Positions 11,440 to 22,339 of a stretch of 64,000 nt of DNA are shown here, piece by piece. Every line of letters begins with the position of its first letter. Position 1 is the first letter of the stretch. The stretch is from Sipunculus nudus (taxonomy: Eukaryota > Annelida > Sipuncula > Golfingiida > Sipunculidae): assembly GCA_026874595.1 (NCBI GenBank), contig CM049319.1, positions 6,396,101-6,460,100 of the forward strand, written 5' to 3'. Under the pieces are notes generated by a model. The model was not told where the DNA came from, did not search any database, and saw only the letters and a program-made list of their open reading frames with translations. The position numbers were made by a program, and so were the translations under genes.

Positions 11440-11965
11440 TTTATTTGAAGCTCAGTAAAAGCAGTGAACCAACCTGTTTGAACCTGAACTTTAAATATAT
11501 ATTAAAATATATTGGGGGTTTTATTTTAAAAAAAGTTGGATGGTGACACCTCTGTATCTTGGCAACTTTTGTTCGAGGCACTTACGAGCAGTTGTCCTTA
11601 TAATTATAAATGTAAACCTCGAAAAACTCCGCTTCAAGGACACCTCTCATGGGCGAGCTCTCATAAAATAACTTATGTGTTATCTGAATAATATTTCAGT
11701 TAAAAAGTCTTGTCACTACTTGTCTCTTGTGTCAAACGATAAAACAGTGTTAATAAATACTGAAATCTTCATAATTTTGTTTAAATTTTAAAATTATATC
11801 TTAATATCCCTGTGAAAGGGAACATAAAAAAGCAATTGGAAGTAAAATAAAGATTACAGAATTTCTCTGATTTCTTGCACGTATAACTCGAGAGATAAAA
11901 GTAAAATGCCGCACGTGTCCTTATATTAGATGATTAATTGTAATTAAAAGTGTTCCCTAAACGTT
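11440..11965. other. Gene-free stretch
   Basis: AT-rich DNA between the palindrome and the (CAT)n tract. I see no feature in it. Confidence 0.4.
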
Positions 11966-11970
11966 TAGAA

Positions 11971-12012
11971 TATACACATCATCATTATCATCATCATCAT
12001 CATCATCATCAA
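11971..12012. repeat. (CAT)n trinucleotide microsatellite
   Basis: A run of CAT/ATC trinucleotides with minor interruptions, ending in CAACAACAAG. The histidine-rich open frame across it (11950-12240 plus) follows from the repeat and is not supported as a gene. Confidence 0.9.
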
Positions 12013-12381
12013 CAACAAGAAGATCTGAAAAATCTACTCACCTCATATTCCATTTTCTGTTTCGCCATAGTCCTGTGTGCTGTCCTTGCTCTTAAAAATG
12101 CTTTCAATTTAAACTTGCAATATTGTTTGCGTTTACTTGTACAACCAATAGTTTGTTTCCATCGTAAGTTTGAAAACAGTGTATGCTTCTTTCCTATTGT
12201 TTCATGTATTAGGTTATCTGACACCTCGATATTACATTAGGTCACGCAAACTTTCCATGGTATGATGATAATACAGTATTTCCTAAGACTGTCAAATCTT
12301 GAATATAACATGGCGCCGTTCTGAGCTAATTAAGTCATAATTATTTAATGCTCTTGTTTTACCAGCTGTGTAATCTCCTCC

Positions 12382-12394
12382 GTTGCTAAGCAAC
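12382..12394. promoter_or_regulatory. RFX/X-box-like palindrome
   Basis: GTTGCTAAGCAAC is a perfect inverted repeat of GTTGCT and AGCAAC with one central base. It resembles the X-box bound by RFX factors (consensus half-sites GTTGCY and RGYAAC, from established knowledge). No gene start is recognised nearby, so function is unproven. Confidence 0.3.
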
Positions 12395-12419
12395 GCGCTG
12401 CTGTGAATTGCCGTATTAC

Positions 12420-13762
12420 TGAGTATTTGTATGAAATGTCTGACATTTCCGGGTTAATATTGTCAATACATTTCATTAAAGGCGTTAGCCTAATATTTGT
12501 ACAGTGGTTGGGAGATTTTCCGCCGAGCGTCTAGAGTGATTTCTGTAGAAATCTGCCAAGCCTGCAAAGTCGTGTAAAGTTATACGTTGACGGTCCCCCT
12601 ATGCCAAACACGCAATCATACGCAACCAGCAACCAGGTAATTTATACGTAAAACTACTCCGCACTATCTTCCGATAAAACGTTCATATCTACCCCAAAAA
12701 AAATAATATCACCTAGATACTGTTCGCAATATCACATTTAAAGATTGCCGGTCCTGTTTTGAGCATTTTTTTGCAATCCTGTATATTAACTTTTAAACAT
12801 CTTACTTCATCAAGTATTTCATCCTCTTCAAAATTCATTTGACATTAATCAGGCCTGTGAAATTTACCCTTCATACTAGACTAGGCTCCAACGGATGCAT
12901 TGTCGGAAACCAGTTTTCAAATTCACTTTCAGTTCGAAGATCACCCGTATACTTTGTTATTGCACTAAAAACCGCACAGACGGTGGATTAAATGACAAAT
13001 TCAGTACCTGCTTTCAAATCGCGAGGGTGCCACATGAGAAAGATACGGACGTGTCCAATATCGCTCGCAAAGCTTTTTGGGAAGAATGAAGCCACTAGCT
13101 AGACTGGAGGGGACCTGCCAATCAGGCAGCAGTTCTAACACGAAAGATGATGACGTCATCTTAGAATCTTGTTGTGGTAACTTCTTTTTAAGTGCAAGCT
13201 GGCTTCGAGTTTCAATTTTAATGGAAACATGAAGGGATGCTTTCGAAAATAAAAGTTTTGCGAGCAAATCCACCTGTTATCGACCAAAATTCTTTATGAG
13301 GAATGCGCCATAGAGATGAAGACAATAGGATTCTTATTTATAATTCCCATCGCTGATTTCAGCATGAATGACATTCACACAGATTTCATATTTTACGACT
13401 TTAGCGACATCACGTAAGCTCTTGAGGGAACATCCCGGTCATTTCACGTGGTGTGTTTCCATGCAGACAGTCGCCATGAGGATGTCATTACGTGCATTAT
13501 GAATAGCAACACCTGTCAGATTGAATAGACTGACAGCTCATAACTCATTTTTGTCCATTTCTAATTCATCAACAGATATGTTTTTTTAATTGAGCCATCG
13601 AGAACCATATGTTTACGCGCACGCGAAGTGCAGTCTCGCTGAGTGATACTGCGTTCTGTTTGTCATCGCACTTAAAAGGGTTAAAAAAATGTCCTACAGC
13701 TTATAAAATGTACATCGGTTGAAGTTTTCTTTCATTTAATGTAAAGGATTTTGTGCCTTTTT
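12420..13762. other. Gene-free stretch with one CRE palindrome
   Basis: No gene or element ends found. It contains a perfect TGACGTCA at 13151-13158, inside the longer palindrome-like GATGATGACGTCATC. The open frames at 12895-13089 plus and 13001-13273 minus overlap each other and show no motif. Confidence 0.4.
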
Positions 13763-13763
13763 A

Positions 13764-13818
<55 letters not shown>

Positions 13819-13838
13819 CATATATATATATATATATA
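13763..13838. repeat. (TA)n microsatellite, interrupted
   Basis: A TA run of about 75 bp interrupted by TACATA and TTTATACATA. Confidence 0.95.
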
Positions 13839-13849
13839 CGAATGGATAA

Positions 13850-15705
13850 AATTATAGATTAATGGCAACTGTGGCCAAGATGAGATATTACTTAACCGGG
13901 CCATATCAGTTACGCTTTTATATTTTTAAATTGACATGGGCCGAGGATAATGATTTTTCTTTGATTTTATTAAAGACTTTTTAATTGCTTGTAAAACACG
14001 ATCTGTTTACTTAATCTGTATTAATATTTATTATCCCATTAATATTGCTTTGACAATCCGACAGCCTTTATAACAATCCGAATATGACATAAAAAATTAT
14101 TTAGACGTATTTGTTTAATTAGCAATCCTACCTGAATTCTCATTTACCTTTGACATCACTCGTCGGCCCATGCACATAGATAGCAGGCCTATTAGGCTTG
14201 CCGATCGGCTATACAACAGATACTGTTTTCTCAGTCGATACCACGGTCTGTTAATAAAAGTTAGCTGTAGCCCGTCTCGAAAGTATCAAATAGGGCTAAC
14301 GGATTATGTGATTACACAATAATTGCAGGTCTTTCCATGTGGGAAATTTCTAGCACTAATGGGGTTATTTGTTGTTTGTATCACTTTGATGCCTGCAGAC
14401 GCAATGTGGATCGAAATGTGTTGAAGTTTTGATTGGTGTTTAGAAGTTCTTTGATTTTTGACGACTGCGTATCCCTGTGGGTACACATGGAGCTAATATA
14501 AACTGAACCAATATTGAAATCATCATTTCATGAAGTAAGAGCGTCACTTCTCATTTATACATTTGGATTCAGATAATAAAGTCATGACTGTATATTGTGC
14601 GTTGTATCTTATAAGTGTCACATTTAGTCAATCGTTTTTCCTCACAATGTCAATAATTAAATTCATACATTAGTCTCATTTCATGTTGATTCAGCTGAAC
14701 TGGTAACAGTTTGAAAAGTGTGTATCATCTATTTATCCCATTAAATATGCATATCTTATACATCGGAAAGTTACAGTCGTATAAAGGTTCGGAAATATTG
14801 GAAAGCATTTACATTTAAACCGACAAAAAAACCCAGAAAAACAAACAATATAGGATCTATGTTGTTTTTTGTCACCAGTATGCCTGTACAAGATCAGCCC
14901 CTTCACTAGCGTCTACTTAGAAGGTAGGGCCATATTTTTTAATTAATTAAATGTGTGTAAAGCTATTCCTATAAGAAAAAAATACACAAATATCAATCAA
15001 TCATTTGTCTGCATTATCTGTCTATTTATAAAGTATTTCTATCATTTTCTTTGATAAAATGACTGAGTTTCTCAAGTACTCCATTATTATTTTGAATTAA
15101 CATTATATTGTTCACATAATTGTCAGATAGTTTAATAAATAAATACTCGGACAGGCAGATCACGGAGCAAAAACCAAATAGTTTGCCAATCTTTCATTAG
15201 GTGGCAGCACATTGAACAAATGACGGCAGCACGTACGTTGTGGTTGAATTCGGTCCCATTGCTCACAGCACGTTATGCGATGTCACCGAGGTTATGAATG
15301 GCAATTATCGTAATACCTAAATGGCTAAAACGCATTGTGCGTCAGATTATATTGCAAATACAGTTCACAGGCTTAAAAGTCTACTGAAGTGCCGGGGCCT
15401 GTCGCAGTGTGTACCCCTCCCATAAATCAATACGCTCAACACTTTACATTAGGAGGGTGGCGTGATCTTACTAATGAGTACTCGGCGGTGAATCCAGATT
15501 CTGTGACAGTTACGAGGTTTTACTCCTGACTGATGTCGGAAAAAAGAACAAAAAAAAAAACAAACGGCCCTAAACGGCTGCCATTTTTACATCTCTGTTC
15601 TGTTTACGAGTTATTAAAGGCAACACCTTTACCGGATAAGAATTAAATAAATGGTTCTGGTATTTGTTGTACACGTGAATCGTCCCTTCCTCAGTGGTCC
15701 ACATA
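13850..15705. other. Gene-free stretch
   Basis: Mostly AT-rich unique DNA. I found no TIR, SINE box or recognisable open frame in it. Confidence 0.4.
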
Positions 15706-15710
15706 GATTA

Positions 15711-16190
15711 TTGCCTCCGCCAGGAGGGTACGTGTTCATCTCCGTTTGTGTATGTGTTTGGGGGTTTGTTAACAGATTAACTCGCATGGTCATGAACGGA
15801 ATCTCATGAAATTTTCAAATCATTTCGGGGATGGGCCAAAAAAGAATCGATAAGATTTTAATGTAGATCCGGAAGATAATACGGATTGTTATGAAGACAA
15901 AGTGCTCAGGGGAAATATTGGGCCGATCCGGGAGTCGAACCCATGTTGGTGGCGCACATGTCCGGCGTTACAACCGCTCCGCTTGCAAAACAAGCTTCAC
16001 TAGCGAGAAAGTTCGGTCCGCTTTTATGTCACCCCGTAACAGGATTGACGAACGTAATCAAGGAATATTCACAAATGTACATTTACTTATACACAAATAA
16101 ATCAGGTAATAATGGCCGAATAAGTGAATGCAAGCACAGTTTTTGGAGCATTAAACAATAGGGACCCTCACATGGCGGAGGCCTGCATAT
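15711..16190. mobile_element. CCTCCGCC-ended TIR element with nested SINE-like insert, copy 1
   Basis: The left end TTGCCTCCGCCAGGAGGGTA and the right end CATGGCGGAGGCCTGCA are inverse at their core (CCTCCGCC and GGCGGAGG). The left end has its own small hairpin (CCTCC...GGAGG). Internal landmarks match the copy at 62713-62998 in order: GTTTGTGT repeats, CATGAACGGA, a GGGCCAAAAAAGAA block, GATCCGG, GGAATATT.ACAAATGT, GAATAAGTGAATGCAA. A segment of about 150 bp at 15885-16038, absent from the other copy, interrupts this one. Overlapping 70-codon frames across it are not genes. Confidence 0.8.
15885..16038 (-). mobile_element. tRNA-like SINE inserted in a TIR element
   Basis: Read on the minus strand, the segment contains an A-box-like AAGCGGAGCGGTTGTAACGCC and a good B box, GGGTTCGACTCCC, spaced as in a tRNA. 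This is an internal RNA polymerase III promoter layout. It is missing from the equivalent position of the sister element at 62713-62998, so it is best explained as an insertion. GGATTG lies at both edges and may be a short target duplication. The clover-leaf stems do not look complete, so I do not call a functional tRNA. Confidence 0.6.
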
Positions 16191-16204
16191 TTCTACAGTT
16201 TCGG

Positions 16205-16255
16205 GGTGTGATAGTTATACATGTTGCGGTTTGATAGTCATACATGTTTCGGGAT
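16205..16255 (+). repeat. Short direct repeat
   Basis: TGATAGTTATACATGTTGCGG is followed at once by TGATAGTCATACATGTTTCGG. These are two units of about 21 bases with two differences. Confidence 0.7.
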
Positions 16256-17500
16256 GCTGCGCACCGTGAGCAAAGGTTGTTTAAGGTGCAGCTGACCGCT
16301 ATTTGTGCAGTTGTAATCTGAAAAGTGCAATTGTAATTCGTGATTTGCGCAGTTCTGAAAGTTTCCGTTAGGTTGCAGAGTAAAAAAAAAAATGCCAATG
16401 TGTAAATACTGCGTTTTATCGATCAAACCAAGGCTATACATCATATATTTGACTCTTGCTTGAGTTTGCAAACATTCGGTTATCATATTATCATGGTATA
16501 ATCCATTTGGTAATGGTTCAGCCATGATAGGCCAATGTCTGTGAAGACCCTGGCCTGTTGTCCTTTAACTAGCTAATCTTTAGGTGTACCTCACAGACCT
16601 CGTTTTATGCTGACGTAGAACGCTTGCCAAGTTTTACAAATTTTTTAAAAGATTTTAATCACCACAACCGAAGTCTGGTTCCTATCACTTTTTAACGATA
16701 GACCTTGATAATTCCTGAAAGGATAAATCCTGGAGTGACGTTTCAAAGATGGTCCTGCATTTCGTTTTACGTGGATGGGGCAGGGTGGGGTGGAGTCTAT
16801 AATTATGTCTTTATAATAATGTTTTTCCACAGAGTCTGAGACTGCCACTCATTGCAATCATTCATAAGTATTCAGGTCATATGATTTTATGGATTCCTTA
16901 ATTGTACACGATGAAACTATTTGTAAACCAGCGTCGTTGTTGCAACTTTTTAACTTTTTTCCAATGACGTTTTTGAATAAAGAAACCTTAACGCTACATG
17001 TGAAAATATAAAAGACTTTCTAAATATATTAAATTATGTGCTAAAAACGTTCCAGGATAAAATTTAAGTAATTTTGGAGTTATATATACTTAATAAGAAC
17101 TCAATTACATCAATTACAGACAACAAATCCTGAATGAAAAGCAATGATCGAGCGAACAGTGTCACATGACAACATGTAATTGTGCTTTTTGGAGTAATTA
17201 TACATGTGAGAGTTCGCAAAATCACAGCACGCGTATTTCCGTGTTCATCTTAGTTAAGAAAGAGGAAAAAGAGCTCTTTTTAATTCTAGCCTTTGGTGCT
17301 TCCTTTTGATGACGTCAGAAATCCAGGCACTTCCGGCATTCAAGGATTTATCATGCCGTTGCTTGTTCACCTAAATTACTGACTGTCATTCTTCAAATAT
17401 TTTCCCATTGAAGCATCGTTTCCTACTTTTCCTTCAATCGGAAAACCCATTGGCAATTTTTTTTTTAAATCGTAAACATGATGAAAGCTGCATTATCACT
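16256..17500. other. Gene-free stretch
   Basis: No supported gene. One TGACGTCA palindrome lies at 17310-17317. The minus-strand frames at 16168-16525 overlap each other and look like chance ORFs. Confidence 0.4.
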
Positions 17501-17507
17501 TTTTTGT

Positions 17508-17782
17508 GGAGGTAACCGCCTCCATGTTTAATGCCGCCTTATCCAGGTACTTTGTATATCCGCAGAATTCCATTACGGTTTCCGGATTTTCCTGGGGATT
17601 TCTTGTGTGAAACCCAATTTTCGAATACATGCAGTCTCCCAATGAAGCCTGAAGAGGCTCACCCTGGATGGGGACTTACCGTGAAAATTCTCCCCGCTCC
17701 TTGGCTAAGATTCGAACGCAGGTTCTCCCGGCCTTGAACCCTGTGTTTTGAGTGCTGATTACATCTCTCCGAAACCATATAA
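17508..17782 (-). mobile_element. tRNA-headed SINE, family A, copy 2
   Basis: Read on the minus strand, the head has a GTTCGAATCTTAGCC B-box-like segment, followed by the family body (CACGGTAAGTCCCCATCC, GGTGAGCCTC). It ends at the family hairpin GGAGGTAACCGCCTCCA at 17508-17525, which is shared with the copy at 32117. It is more diverged than the 30786-31200 copy. Confidence 0.75.
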
Positions 17783-18040
17783 AAAGGTCTGATAATCCTT
17801 GGGTATTTCGTCTTTTACCGTTAGTCATGTATGTTAACTGTTCCTAGGTTATGGGATAACTTAATTCCCATAAAAGATAATATATTAAATGAAAAAAATA
17901 AAAATGAAATAAAAATAAAATGAAATCTGCATATCATAAAGTCATATCATTAAAAGAAATTGTAATACTAACTACAAAATTGTCCCAGGCTACAGCCTCT
18001 CTAAAGACCCTTATATTATCAAATCATGCCATACACATGA

Positions 18041-18175
18041 CAGTGATACAGTCGAGTCCACGCCATCCGAGTCCGAGCGCAAGTCCGAGTCCAGGCCAGT
18101 CCGAGTCTGAGTCCCTAAAAAAGTGGACTCGAGTCCGGAAAAACTCCAGGTTCGGACTCGAGTCCTACATCACTG
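18041..18175. mobile_element. Miniature hAT-like element with GAGTCC iterations
   Basis: The left terminus CAGTGATACAGTCGAGTCC and the right terminus GGACTCGAGTCCTACATCACTG are inverse. CAGTG ends fit the hAT superfamily. The interior is an irregular iteration of GAGTCCGA and GGACTC in both orientations. Flanks ACACATGA and ACACGATG are similar and may be a diverged 8-bp target duplication. At 135 bp it has no coding capacity. Confidence 0.75.
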
Positions 18176-18261
18176 ACACGATGTTTGTGGAAAGGTTAAC
18201 AAACTTCATGGATTGGTGAACATCTGTAGTCATGTGACTGGAAATTTTGAGAGGTCGGAGG

Positions 18262-18295
18262 CCACGCTCGCACCGGACGTTTTCAGCGAGCGTGG
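18262..18295. repeat. GC-rich hairpin
   Basis: CCACGCTCGC and GCGAGCGTGG are perfectly inverse with a 14-base loop. The 10-bp stem stands out against the AT-rich surroundings. The sequence gives no function. Confidence 0.6.
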
Positions 18296-18299
18296 TATC

Positions 18300-19685
18300 T
18301 TAGTTACGTGCAAGGTTTTTTATTTGTAATTGTAATTTGTAATTTCACAGGTATATATGTTGGTTCAGACTAGGTAAATGATAAGCTTTGTGGATTGTGT
18401 GTATCTAAGAGGCTAAGGCTTGACAATAAAAATTTCAAAGTCAATGTGACGTAAGTTTGTTAAAACTCCATTTCACATTGTATAGAACTAAACAATTGAT
18501 CATATATGATGCTGGACAAGATTACCTCAACAATTGAAAGGCTTATTCCATGGGTATTGACCTAACCTCCGAAAATATTCACCCAACTGTATTTTTTTTT
18601 ATAAAATTGCTAATAACCAACCAGACAATAAACCAACCAAAGGGAAATATAAATACCTCGCCATCTAACAGAGGTATAATAACAAACATTAAAAATCACT
18701 TTACGACAAAAAAAATTTATTTACTGAAAGTAAATGGAGTCACGACGTGTTGTATGACGACGGATATACCTCCTGTCAGAGAGATGGGTCACGTGATTCG
18801 ATTACGCGGACAAAATGTTGTGTTTACAGTAGGCGTTGAGTTAGTGTGAGTGCTTCATAATTGGGTTGGTTTCGTTCCAGGTGTTTTTATACGTCTGCCA
18901 CTGTTCACGACTTCAACAGAAGTGGGATAAATGGTGAATTTGGCTGGGATGACATTAACCGCATTCTTTAACTCTGAACATGAAATTCCTTTATATTCTT
19001 ATCTATTTCTAACACAACATTCTTCAGGTTGGCTTACACTTGCATTATAGACAGGTCCCCGTGAGAAGAACAAATAAAAATATACACTGTAGAGCAAATA
19101 AGAAATCACATGACACAATGGATGAAATTCTACGACTGTGTAAGCAATGATGTTAAAATGATGAATTGGGAGAACATTGGTAAGCCGTAGTCTCGTCTTG
19201 ATTAACGTAAGTGAACGCAATAAAATCGATTCTATGATAATATCTCCAGGGCGTTTCCACGCGAATCAATACATGTACGCGAACGTGGCCATGGCAGTCG
19301 CGCCGCATTCGCAGTGAATTCTTTAAATGAGGTCATTAAGGGAGGGCATCCCTGTGTTTACAGCGCGATCGCGTGCCTAAAGGAATACCAACATGCAAAA
19401 GGCACTGACACTGTTTAGTGATGGTGTTGTGGAGAAATTGGTTGTATTTATAAATAAGGCGCCCTAAAGTTTACTCAATTCCACGTCGGCTTATATAAAA
19501 AATACGCTTAAATGTTTAGTAACGTAAAGAAGTATTTGCAATATCAATGTAAAAGTCAGAAAATTGAAAGTAATTTAAAATACGTCTAACAACATGTTCT
19601 TCATTTTCAGATAAATACAGATTCGAACATAAGTTTAATTCTAAAATATTCACTTTAATCAATTTTATCAGTTTACCAAACGAAA
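18300..19685. other. Gene-free stretch
   Basis: No gene recognised. The open frames at 18550-18849 plus and 18999-19220 minus have no motifs. A slightly GC-richer patch at 19250-19380 carries no identified element. Confidence 0.4.
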
Positions 19686-19689
19686 CCAG

Positions 19690-19985
19690 TATTTCATATT
19701 CGAGGGTAAATTCGCTTATGGGAGTGTTCGACTACTGAACGGAAGGACTTTATCTCGCACCCAACCAGAGTTTCGAAGATAAAATGGATAGAACCTCGAA
19801 GATTCGCTCTTATGTCTTCACCGGAGGATAAGACTTGGAATATTCCTCATCCATTGCTGTTATGTCTTCATCCTCAGGGATGGATGCTACCTTCATTCTT
19901 ATCATATACTCATCTTCATCCTATTTCAACATAGACACTGACAATAAACAGGTCGCAGACCGATCCTTTAACAAATAAGTTAATA
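19690..19985 (+). mobile_element. SINE family B, diverged copy outside the triplication
   Basis: The 3' half matches the SINE in the 2.18-kb units: ATTCGCTCTTATGTCTT, CTACCTTCATTCTTAT, then CATCCTATTTCAACATAGAC, AACAGGTCGCAGACCGATCC. The tRNA-like head is eroded and no clear B box remains. It appears older than the copies at 46-51 kb and shows that the family is dispersed. Confidence 0.65.
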
Positions 19986-20503
19986 ATAGCCCCACCTGCT
20001 ATTTTGACATTTAGCAGAATATAAAAATATCAGTAACACATTAACACAAAGCGGTTCACATTTGAAGTATTATCGCATCTCAGTATTGCGTAACTGGTGC
20101 TTTTTGTGTGTTTTTTTTTTCTGCAAGCCCATTAATACCCTAACAGGCCTATTCTCAAAAAAGATCGGTAAAAGCCGTTTACCATGACGGTTATTGTCCT
20201 TGACTCTTTAAATTGCAGGCCGAGGCTCAAGGTTCCATTATATTAGTTAATTGATGGATTTGAGGAGACGCCAATTGAGTGAGTGGAAGAAATGGAGAAC
20301 CTGCTGTCTGTGATGTTGAGAAAAGGCCACGGCAACGGCGACTATCACATGGAAGCCACTGTAATGGACAACTTCTTTTTGCTTGCAAGATATTTAAAAT
20401 TTTATTGCGTGGGTGTTACTCAAGACTCGTTTGCAAGTGAGGAAGTCGTTGAGTTCTATGATGAGCCGCACTGGGTTAAAAGAATTAAAATCAAATCTGT
20501 CGG

Positions 20504-20642
20504 AAAGATTATGACATGTCGCAAAAGCCGCCTGCTGCTTCGTGGTAAAACTATGCAGCCAGTATTAAGAAGAAATCTGTCTGTAAGATCACATGTCGCA
20601 AAAGCGGCCTGTTGGTAAGATTACGGCATGTTGCGAAAGTCG
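20504..20642 (+). repeat. Three degenerate copies of a ~27-bp motif
   Basis: The motif TAAGATTA..ACATGTCGCAAAAGC.G occurs at 20504-20532, 20584-20608 and 20616-20642 in the same orientation. The plus-strand open frame 20283-20618 (111 codons from GTG) ends inside these repeats. It has no recognised domain and I do not call it a gene. Confidence 0.6.
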
Positions 20643-20659
20643 ACATGCGGTCCGTGTCA

Positions 20660-21290
20660 GTTGATAAATGGAGAAACCACTTAACGTAATTCCACTGAGT
20701 ATTAGATGGGATAGAAGACAATCCACCTGGTGAAATAAAGCTCATTGATGACAACATTCACAGCTGCTCTAATGTAAGAAAATCAATATGACAAAAGATT
20801 GGTCAGAAAACAGAGGACAAAAGGTCATGGCAGTTACGAATATAAAAAGATAAAGAACCTGATAAGAGGCAGGAATGGTATTGATAAGAAGTAAGACCCG
20901 AAGGAATCAACGTTAAAGGCTGTTTGACAGGATTCAGACCAGCTGGCTCAAGGACGCATAAAAATAACATCGGACGATCGATAGATCTGTCACGGCGGAC
21001 ACCTGTTTTTGTGATTAGAACAGACGCCCTCTGTATCGAGATGCCATGCCTGAAGTCCCCGGTTAAGTGGGCTGCCCCGACCGGCAGATGGGGCGAGTGT
21101 CCTACACAGTGGTCCCATGAATAATCGAAGCAGCTACATATTAACGTGTCCCGCCAAATTACGGGAGCGCGTGATTTGCAGCATTAATACGATTCATAAA
21201 CTTGCTACCAATATACCTTCGCGTAAATAGGGACATGCTTTATGTACCTTTTGGGCTGACTAAATTATACATTAAATAGATAGTGTATCC
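20660..21290. other. Gene-free stretch
   Basis: No element ends or supported coding sequence found. Confidence 0.4.
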
Positions 21291-21298
21291 CCCTCTCT

Positions 21299-21301
<3 letters not shown>

Positions 21302-21374
<73 letters not shown>
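21302..21374. repeat. (TA)n microsatellite
   Basis: About 72 bp of uninterrupted TA, preceded by a CCCCCTCTCTCTT tract. Confidence 0.95.
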
Positions 21375-21376
<2 letters not shown>

Positions 21377-21708
21377 AAAAAAACTGAAGATCGATTTTTA
21401 ACCTCTATACAGTATTAACCTCAACCACTCGAGCCATGGAGAGTGCCCTTTATTCATAAAAATAAGGTTTAAATTAATTCATATAATTTTATGTACCATC
21501 TTTATTACCGTTCATTATGATGTACAGAATTTTACACTAAAATATTGCCCGAATAAATTCAGTCAAACTTATACATCACGCTGAACAGTCAGGGTGAGGG
21601 AAGGGTTGTTGCACAAAATAAAATTAAATGCTGTTTTATTTTTTTTTTTTTTTTGCATCGTTTTTCTAATATCTCTGACAGGATAAGAATATTTTATCGG
21701 GATGATAT

Positions 21709-21748
21709 GATCGATTATGCAAATATGCAATCGATTAATCGATTATGA
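21709..21748. promoter_or_regulatory. Octamer and ATCGAT cluster
   Basis: Within 40 bp there are an octamer-like ATGCAAAT (21717-21724) and ATCGAT-type motifs in GATCGATTATG, CAATCGATTAATCGATTATG. These resemble POU and CUT/homeodomain binding motifs (established knowledge). The cluster could also be chance in AT-rich DNA. Confidence 0.25.
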
Positions 21749-22003
21749 TTTCTTCTATATAGTTATTATGTCCTGCATTCATTTATTTACTGTATCACAC
21801 TTTCATTCGTGAATATGAGTTATTTTAACTAATAACGGGCAGGTATCGTAGCAACAGACTGGAGTTAAATCTCGCTAATGGAATCAATCATCATTAATCA
21901 ACAGACAATTCGCAGAAACAATCCAGAATACAAATTGCTCTCTATTACTGAAGTCATGAAAAATGTCCTCGAGATAAATAAATTCGACCACACACGTTCA
22001 GCC

Positions 22004-22114
22004 AAAGCAGAATAAAGATAATCAACTGTATGTCTATAATATTCAGTGGCGGATCTAGGGGGGGGGGGGGGCTGAAAGCAGAATAAAAATAAACAACTAT
22101 ATGTTTGTAATATA
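22004..22114 (+). repeat. 40-bp direct duplication flanking a GGCGGATC element fragment
   Basis: 22004-22043 and 22075-22114 are direct copies with a few differences (AAAGCAGAATAAAGATAATC against AAAGCAGAATAAAAATAAAC). Between them lies CAGTGGCGGATCTAGG followed by a G run (22044-22072). That matches the left terminus of the hAT-like element at 44250-44456, and no right terminus is present. Confidence 0.7.
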
Positions 22115-22208
22115 TTATTTAAAATAAAATTCTATTATTTATACCATTATCGTGTGAACATCGCCCCGGCAGGTATTGATTTCAACTGTGTAACATAGAA
22201 TTTCCGTG

Positions 22209-22262
22209 TGACGTCACCATAAGGTATAAATAGGAACCATTTGACACCTTCGTACCAGACAT
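22209..22262 (+). promoter_or_regulatory. Promoter-like CRE plus TATA pair
   Basis: A perfect CRE palindrome TGACGTCA (22209-22216) is followed 8 bp later by TATAAATA (22225-22232). The first downstream ATG at 22261 opens only a 23-codon frame (MSETVEKNPSEINALTATPW...). The arrangement resembles a TATA promoter with an upstream CREB/ATF site. No gene is recognised downstream, so this is a weak call. Confidence 0.25.
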
Positions 22263-22339
22263 GAGTGAAACAGTGGAAAAGAATCCCTCTGAAATAAATG
22301 CTCTGACTGCAACCCCCTGGCACTGCATCTAACATTTAT

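Noticed and set aside
11950-12240. Histidine-rich protein
   Set aside because: The His run translates a (CAT)n microsatellite, and no upstream start or domain supports a gene.
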